DNA of 43,945 nt, taken from assembly GCA_013152895.1 (NCBI GenBank), contig JAADFN010000012.1, forward strand, positions 1-43,945. The letters run 5' to 3'. The notes beneath the pieces were generated by a model, which was not told the DNA's origin, did not search any database, and worked only from the letters and a program-made list of their open reading frames with translations. Each line of letters opens with the position of its first letter. The stretch's first letter is position 1. This document shows, piece by piece, positions 37,556 through 43,945 of the stretch. The translations under genes were made by a program, and so were the position numbers. Source of the DNA: Acidobacteriota bacterium. GTDB taxonomy: Bacteria; Acidobacteriota; Thermoanaerobaculia; Thermoanaerobaculales; Sulfomarinibacteraceae.

Positions 37556-38814
37556 CAGCGAACCCTGACCCGGATATTGCCCTTGTCCTCGCCGGCGTCC
37601 GTGGTCTGGCCGTCCGGCGTTCCCGTCACGTAGATCGCGTCGCCGTCGTGAAGCGACTTGAGCGTGCGATACGGTCCCGTGATGACCCGGTCTCCAGGTT
37701 TGACGCCCTGTACGATCTCGACCAGGAGCTCGTTGCTGATCCCGGTCTTCACGGGGGAAAGCCTGGCCTTGCCGTTCCTGAAGAGGTAGACAACGTTGCG
37801 CTTCTTCTGGTTGGGTTGCAGCTGCTTACCCTTGATCTCGTGGCCGTTGTGATCGACGGCGCGCTTGACGACCGCCTGGATGGGAACCACGACGACGTTC
37901 TTGTGGGTCGCGGTGAGGATATCCGCCTTCGCCGTCATCGCCGGCCTGAGTCTCGGATCGGGATGATCGATGGCGATCTTCACCTTGAACTTGATCGTCC
38001 CTTCCGAGGTGTCGAGGACGCCCGATGTCGCGATCTCGACCACGCGGCCTGTCAAGGTCTTGTCTCCGAGGGCGTCGACGTGAATGTCGGCGTGCTGCCC
38101 AAGCTTGACGTGGACGATGTCGACCTCGCCGACGTTGACTTCCGCGAGGATCCGCGACATGTCGGCGATCGTCATGATCACCGAGCCAGGCAGGTTCGAA
38201 CGCCCGGGCACGACGGTTTCACCTTGCTGAGCGTTCAGCTGAATTATCTCTCCGTTCATGGGCGACATGATCGCGGTGCGGGCCAGGTCGTCCTGGGCGC
38301 GTTTGAGAGCCGACTTGAATTGGGCGACGGTGTGGCGTTGCACGATCAGGCCCACCTGTGCCGTCTTGAACGCAACCTCGGCCGAATCGAGCTGCTCCTG
38401 GCTTGCCAGGCCGCTGGCGAACAGATGTTGTGTTCGTTTCAAAGTGCGCGCGGCGTCGGCGAGTTGGACCTTGGCCCGTTCGATGGCGGCAACGGCCTGG
38501 TCGAGGGAGGCCTTGGCCTGGTTGCGGCTGGCCTCGTAGATGTCACGTTCGATCTGGACGAGTTTTTCGCCCTTGTGAACGGTATCTCCCTCCTTGACGG
38601 GAAGCTCGGTGATTTCACCAACGACTTTCGCCGAGATCTCGACCTTCTTTTCCGGGGTGATCTCCCCCGATGCCTTGACGATCGAGGAAATCGTCTTCTT
38701 CTTTGCAGGTTGCACGGTGACAAGCGTTCCCTTGTCCTGTCCGCCCTTGAGGCTGAAAAAGACGATCAGAGCAATGACGATCACCAGGCCGGCGCCGATC
38801 AACGTTTTTTTCAT
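37555..38814 (-). CDS. MacA-like periplasmic adaptor (HlyD/RND membrane-fusion family)
   Basis: A 419-residue membrane-fusion protein linking the MacB ATPase/permease to the TolC-type channel. An N-terminal anchor (about 4-22, [17 protein letters not shown]) is followed by the lipoyl half-motif [18 protein letters not shown], a long coiled-coil hairpin (about 85-165, [20 protein letters not shown] onward), the second lipoyl half ([11 protein letters not shown]) and beta-barrel and membrane-proximal domains to the end. AGGGAG lies about 10 nt before the ATG. It starts 16 nt after the YIP1 stop. Confidence 0.93.
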   Translation of the reverse strand: MKKTLIGAGLVIVIALIVFFSLKGGQDKGTLVTVQPAKKKTISSIVKASGEITPEKKVEISAKVVGEITELPVKEGDTVHKGEKLVQIERDIYEASRNQAKASLDQAVAAIERAKVQLADAARTLKRTQHLFASGLASQEQLDSAEVAFKTAQVGLIVQRHTVAQFKSALKRAQDDLARTAIMSPMNGEIIQLNAQQGETVVPGRSNLPGSVIMTIADMSRILAEVNVGEVDIVHVKLGQHADIHVDALGDKTLTGRVVEIATSGVLDTSEGTIKFKVKIAIDHPDPRLRPAMTAKADILTATHKNVVVVPIQAVVKRAVDHNGHEIKGKQLQPNQKKRNVVYLFRNGKARLSPVKTGISNELLVEIVQGVKPGDRVITGPYRTLKSLHDGDAIYVTGTPDGQTTDAGEDKGNIRVRVR

Positions 38815-38830
38815 GGTATTCCGACTCCCT

Positions 38831-39604
38831 TTAGTGATGCAGAACGAGCGCGAACACGACCCTGACGATGATGAAGAGGATCCAGAGCGCCGACACTGCG
38901 ACTGCCGCCTTCCGGCGGCTGACATGACCCACAGCCGACATGCCGAGGATGAGAAGCACGAACGTCCACGCGTTGAAAACATCGAATGTCTGGCCGATGG
39001 TGTGCAGCCAGTGCGGCGCGCCAGCGGGAAGGAACGCCCCAACGTTCGACCTCACGACGTTTTTGAGTTGCTGGGCCGGGAGCTTCCCAAACCTCTGGAC
39101 GAGCAGGATTGTGAGCACCCCTTTGGTGAACCCCGCCGGCCACGAGGCGTGGAGGAAGGCCGAGAACGTGTGCAGATAGGTGGCCTCCGAGCCCGCAAGC
39201 TTGAGGGCAAGAAAGTAAAACGCCGCGATGATCAACATGATCAACGGCACAACGACGACGGAGGCGACCGGCTGGATATATGCGAACTTGCCGGCGTTCT
39301 TCATGATCCGGTTCATTTGCTGGTCGCTGATCTTGTGCTCGCTTCGTGCCATCCGGTTGCGGATCGTCGCTTCATAGTCGATGTGGGGAATCACGGCGAA
39401 GCTTGCGCCCATGGCCAGAACGGTCGTCAGGACGAGACACGCCACCCACGTCGGTTTGCGAGCGATGTCGGTGAACACCTCGGTGGGGTTGGTGAAGACG
39501 AGGACCAGGCGTTTCCAGGCTCCAATCTGCGCGGCGTTGCCTTTCGGTGCGGGTACCATGGTGTCGCTCGATTGGGGCTCGAAGGCCGGACGTTCGCCGT
39601 TCAT
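38831..39604 (-). CDS. YIP1 family membrane protein
   Basis: A 257-residue protein with a hydrophilic N-terminus (about 1-45) and five hydrophobic helices matching the Yip1 domain: LVFTNPTEVFTDIARKPTW opens the domain, and HTFSAFLHASWP lies in the core. The biochemical role of bacterial YIP1 proteins is not known. Its placement inside an efflux operon, overlapping tolC by 4 nt (ATGA) and 16 nt from the adaptor, suggests a partner of this exporter. Confidence 0.85.
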   Translation of the reverse strand: MNGERPAFEPQSSDTMVPAPKGNAAQIGAWKRLVLVFTNPTEVFTDIARKPTWVACLVLTTVLAMGASFAVIPHIDYEATIRNRMARSEHKISDQQMNRIMKNAGKFAYIQPVASVVVVPLIMLIIAAFYFLALKLAGSEATYLHTFSAFLHASWPAGFTKGVLTILLVQRFGKLPAQQLKNVVRSNVGAFLPAGAPHWLHTIGQTFDVFNAWTFVLLILGMSAVGHVSRRKAAVAVSALWILFIIVRVVFALVLHH

Positions 39605-41319
39605 GACGCATTCTCCTTGGTGTGTGCCGTTCTCTTCGGCGTTGTTCCCTTGATGTCGACAAACTGGAGCCATTTCACGTGCTTCCAGTAGTCGTGGGGC
39701 ACCTTCGGCTGACCCGGATCGACGATTGCCACGTGCTCGTCGTCGAGGAGCAGCCCGGTGGCTACCCGGTAGCCGACGATGGCCTTGCGGTAGGCGGCGC
39801 GGGCCTGGAGCTCGGTGAGCTCGGCCTTGGCTAGGTCGTCCTGAATCTGGAGCACCTGGAAGCTGGTCGAGAGCCCGTTCTTGAACTTGGTTTCCTCGGC
39901 CTCGAGGTTCTTTTGCGCGGCCTGGCGCGCCGCGGAGGCCGCATCGATATTGGCGGCGCCGTCCTCGAGGGAACGAACCGCAACCCTCACCTGTTTGATG
40001 ATCGTCTGTTTCAAGCTCTCCAGGCGGACCTCCTCCTGTCGGAGTTGGAACCGCTGCTCGATGAGGTTTGCCTTCGCCTGGTGGTTTCCGAGGGGGATTC
40101 CGAGGGTGATGCCCATGGTCCAGTTTGGATACTCCCGGTTGAGAAGCTGCGTGTATGCATCGTGAAGGCCGCCGGGAACCTTCTCGATGACCTGCCCGGT
40201 CGTCCGGTCGACGAGGGTGAGGTTGCCGCCGAGGCCGTTCCAGCCGTAGCCCGCCTGGAGATCGAGGCGGGGGAGGGTCTGGTTGCGTGCGACCTTGACG
40301 TTCAGGCGGATCGATGCCAGGGCGAGAAGCTCCTGCCGCACCTCGGGCCTGTGTTTGAGCGCCTTTTCGATCGAAGCCGCCAGGCCGGGGCGTATCGATG
40401 CCGTTTGGAGCGTATCGGCCGTCTTGATATGGATGTTCCACTCGGCCGGTTGATCGAAGCCCAGGAGGGCCTTGAGCGTGTCTTCGGCGTTGCCCGCCAC
40501 GTTCTTCGCGGCGATCAGAGCCTGCCGCCGGGCCGCGACCGTGGCGCTCGGCTGAACGAGATCGATCGGTGCGGAGGTCCCCACCTTGATCCGTTGCCGG
40601 GTTTCATCGAGGAGCCGCTCCGCGAGCTTCAGGGATTCTTCCTTGACCGCGACGGCCTTGCGCGCTGCGACGAGATCCCAGTAGGCATTCTCGACCTGGC
40701 TGAGCGTGTCCATCACCTTGAGCTTGAATGCAGCCGAGCTCTGGGCCCTGTTGTTTCGAGCGATGACGATCCCCGCGCGGTTGACAAGCGTTCCAAAGCC
40801 GTTGAGAAGTGGCTGTTTGATCGTGACGTTGAGGTTCGTGTTCCATCGCGGGTTGAGGAAGAAGAACTGGGAATTCGTTTCGCCGCGAGAAGCGCTGGTC
40901 GTGACGTTGAGCGCCGTGCCGGTCGGCAACAGCGTATTGAGGCCGAGGGTAAACCGTGTGTTCCGGCTTTCGGTGACCTCGGCGCCAGCCAGCTGCGTGG
41001 CGGCGGGGGACCGGGCCCAGTCGCCGTTGAGCCCGGCAGAAAGTTGTGGATCGAAGATACCGGTCTTGGAGAGGATGCCGGCGTTCGCCCTGGCGACATC
41101 GTACCGGCCCACCTGGAGGTCGAGATTGTTCTTCAGCGCGAGCTCGTACGCTTCATCAAGGCTCAGCGTGAGCACGTTGCCCGGCGCCGCAAGCGGGGTC
41201 GAAACGCTCTGAAGGGGTAGAACCGGCGTCGAGAGCTTCGAGGACGCCTGTTGCTGGGCGCCGCAGGGAATGGCGAGCGAGAGGACGAGGGCCGTGTATC
41301 CAATGATGTTCCGTTTCAC
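39601..41319 (-). CDS. TolC family outer membrane channel
   Basis: A 572-residue outer-membrane efflux protein. A signal peptide (MKRNIIGYTALVLSLAIPCGAQ) is followed by two OEP repeats. The first begins LSLDEAYELALKNNLDL; the second begins around LAASIEKALKHRPEV. Long coiled-coil helices follow, including LEAEETKFKNGLSTSFQVL. The start is GTG at 41319, with AAGGAGG 5 nt ahead; the ATG 15 nt upstream lacks a site. It is the first gene of the operon with YIP1, MacA-like, ATPase and permease. The start region is preceded by an 8-bp palindrome, ATACGTAT, in an AT-richer stretch. Confidence 0.93.
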   Translation of the reverse strand: MKRNIIGYTALVLSLAIPCGAQQQASSKLSTPVLPLQSVSTPLAAPGNVLTLSLDEAYELALKNNLDLQVGRYDVARANAGILSKTGIFDPQLSAGLNGDWARSPAATQLAGAEVTESRNTRFTLGLNTLLPTGTALNVTTSASRGETNSQFFFLNPRWNTNLNVTIKQPLLNGFGTLVNRAGIVIARNNRAQSSAAFKLKVMDTLSQVENAYWDLVAARKAVAVKEESLKLAERLLDETRQRIKVGTSAPIDLVQPSATVAARRQALIAAKNVAGNAEDTLKALLGFDQPAEWNIHIKTADTLQTASIRPGLAASIEKALKHRPEVRQELLALASIRLNVKVARNQTLPRLDLQAGYGWNGLGGNLTLVDRTTGQVIEKVPGGLHDAYTQLLNREYPNWTMGITLGIPLGNHQAKANLIEQRFQLRQEEVRLESLKQTIIKQVRVAVRSLEDGAANIDAASAARQAAQKNLEAEETKFKNGLSTSFQVLQIQDDLAKAELTELQARAAYRKAIVGYRVATGLLLDDEHVAIVDPGQPKVPHDYWKHVKWLQFVDIKGTTPKRTAHTKENAS

Positions 41320-41433
41320 GGAATCCTCCTTCATATCAAACTGTCCTTGATGTCATACGTATTCACCATCAAAAAGTTCCCCCCGCCTGCCAAGGTTACG
41401 AAAGGAGCGAACGCGGGTTTCTTCACGCCGTGT

Positions 41434-41470
41434 AAAAAAACGTTCACGTCATCATCGACGATGAGCCTCC
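41434..41470 (-). terminator. possible terminator after ahcY
   Basis: On the minus strand a run of seven T (41440-41434) follows a small stem, TCATC-GTCGAT-GATGA, about eight bases earlier. The stem is short and not adjacent to the T-run, so intrinsic termination is uncertain, but this is the only T7 run between the ahcY stop and the tolC promoter region. Confidence 0.35.
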
Positions 41471-41573
41471 TCTGTGGGTCGCCCCTGCAGGCGCTCCCTC
41501 GGCCATACGAACGGTTTACGCGGGCCGCTCGTCGACCGCGGCGGATCGGCGACTTGCAGATGGGAAGCCGACG

Positions 41574-42968
<1,395 letters not shown>

Positions 42969-42974
42969 CCTGGA

Positions 42975-43288
42975 GCACAGCGTGCATGGTGCAACGGAGT
43001 TGTGCAAGGGGTGGCCTGCGGCACCCGGGAGGCCCGGCTTTCAGCCGGACCGCGGTCTCGACCCCGATCCGCTCTGCACGCGAGCGTGCCGGTTGGCTCC
43101 GGCTCGATCGCGGCCGGGGCTGGCGCCCCGTCCCGGAGTGTCGCTTCGTAGTCCCCATAACCTGCAGGGTCTCGCCGCGAGGCCGAGGGAGGCACCTGCC
43201 GGTGTGGTGTTTCGATCGAGGCGGAGCCAGCTCGAGGGTTGCGTAGGCGCCTTCGCGGTCGCGGGGGGATGTGTGCGAGACATGCGGG
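42975..43288. other. non-coding, hairpin-rich block upstream of ahcY
   Basis: There is no gene I can support here. Three perfect short stems sit within 100 bases: CCGGCT-TTC-AGCCGG (43034-43048), GCACG-CGAG-CGTGC (43076-43089) and CGGGGC-TGGC-GCCCCG (43115-43130). A weaker CTCG/CGAG pair lies near 43170-43180. The region follows the amidotransferase stop on the minus strand and lies outside the expected ahcY transcript. It could be an interspersed repeat or an uncharacterised RNA. Confidence 0.4.
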
Positions 43289-43945
43289 CTATGTGTAGAG
43301 ATCGAGAAACCGGCGCAGGAGGCCTTCTGCCTGCGGTGAAGGACGGAGGGATTTGCGAATCCGATCGAAGGTGGCGGTATCGGGGACGTAATCCTCGCGA
43401 TACAGCTCAAGTCTTTGGCTGAGCTGCTCAGCCGACATCTCACCGTGAAACTGCGTGCCATAGATGGGCGTTTCGGCCAGCCGGATGGCCTGGTAGCGGC
43501 ACCGTGGGTTGGACGCTAGCTCGAGGATGCGAGGAGGAACGGCGACGACCCTGTCCCTGTGGCCCGCCTGGGCTGCAAACGTGGGCGGCATGCCGGTAAA
43601 GAGCGGATCCGCACGCCCGACGTCCGTCAGCTGCACATCGATCGTTCCAATTTCGGTGGCATCGAGATCCCTCATCACGCGTCCGCCGAGGCACTGGGCG
43701 ATGAACTGATGGCCCCAGCACACGCCAAAAACGGGGCGGGCTTCTTCGGCGAGCCTGAGAACCACCTCGGTCAACGGCGCGATGAACGGGAGATCATCAA
43801 AGACGGAGTATTCTCCCGAACCTCCGATGATAATGGCGTCGGCATCGGCGATATCGCGCCACGTGATCCGTGGCCGGTCGACGAGATTGTGCGTGCGGAA
43901 CGCCCGCCCTCCAACGCCGCAACGCTGGCGGAACCACTCGCGTTC
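43289..43945 (-). CDS. class I glutamine amidotransferase domain protein, 5' end outside the window
   Basis: At least 218 residues remain; the frame stays open to the window edge, reading EREWFRQRCGVGG at the cut. The class I glutaminase signature is FGVCWGHQFIAQ with the nucleophile Cys, preceded by AIIIGGSGEYSVFD. The His-Glu pair is in YGTQFHGEM. This resembles the stand-alone GMP-synthase-like amidotransferases (GATase1_GMPS-like/YfeJ type), not a full GuaA. The last 50 residues are helical. Function beyond glutamine hydrolysis cannot be assigned. Confidence 0.85.
   Translation of the reverse strand, partial: EREWFRQRCGVGGRAFRTHNLVDRPRITWRDIADADAIIIGGSGEYSVFDDLPFIAPLTEVVLRLAEEARPVFGVCWGHQFIAQCLGGRVMRDLDATEIGTIDVQLTDVGRADPLFTGMPPTFAAQAGHRDRVVAVPPRILELASNPRCRYQAIRLAETPIYGTQFHGEMSAEQLSQRLELYREDYVPDTATFDRIRKSLRPSPQAEGLLRRFLDLYT

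Overview
The window looks like a chromosomal segment of a high-GC Gram-negative bacterium. Four KDO/LPS-precursor genes, a TolC/MacAB-type export operon and several lipoproteins show a double membrane. The long secreted protein with VPAxAH..G.NGxxW repeats, the DUF4136 lipoprotein and the mix of housekeeping genes make Acidobacteriota (Thermoanaerobaculia/Holophagae-like) my best guess. That placement is inference from family resemblance, not a search. I saw no rRNA, tRNA, CRISPR array, transposase or phage gene.

Layout. 1-1701: a frameshifted methyltransferase and mostly non-coding sequence. 1702-4669: a coupled signalling pair, a REC-GGDEF diguanylate cyclase followed by a hybrid histidine kinase (DHp, degenerate ATPase, REC, REC, HPt). 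4782-8214: a saccharopine-dehydrogenase-like oxidoreductase, a YhhN membrane protein and a multi-spanning 6-PTPS-related membrane protein. 8251-12684: kdsB-pyrG-kdsA-kdsD, which supplies CTP and KDO for CMP-KDO, with kdsC missing. 12849-14910 (minus): sucC-sucD. 15133-18417: a 1094-residue secreted beta-propeller/repeat protein. 18451-23543: a very large NtrY-like sensor kinase coupled to a lipoprotein. 23527-26377 (minus): a GntR (YtrA-type) regulator, an alpha/beta hydrolase and a DUF1648/DUF5808 membrane protein, all joined by ATGA overlaps behind a strong promoter with an operator-like palindrome. 26759-30796: an S9 peptidase with different codon habits, a DAACS symporter and a DUF4136 lipoprotein. 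30744-33690 (minus): hutU, an MTH1187-family protein and a methyltransferase. 33844-41319 (minus): TolC, YIP1, MacA-like adaptor, MacB ATPase, frameshifted MacB permease, TlpA-like lipoprotein. 41574-42908 (minus): ahcY. 43289-43945 (minus): a class I glutamine amidotransferase cut by the window edge.

Genes are tightly packed, with 1-11 nt overlaps inside operons and two convergent 3' overlaps (17 and 53 nt). Several starts lie 6-11 nt behind a TAnnnT box without a Shine-Dalgarno sequence, suggesting leaderless or near-leaderless transcripts. Others (sucC, hutU, ahcY, tolC) have strong AGGAGG-type sites. Two genes carry single frameshifts next to short homopolymers and may be sequence errors or real decay.
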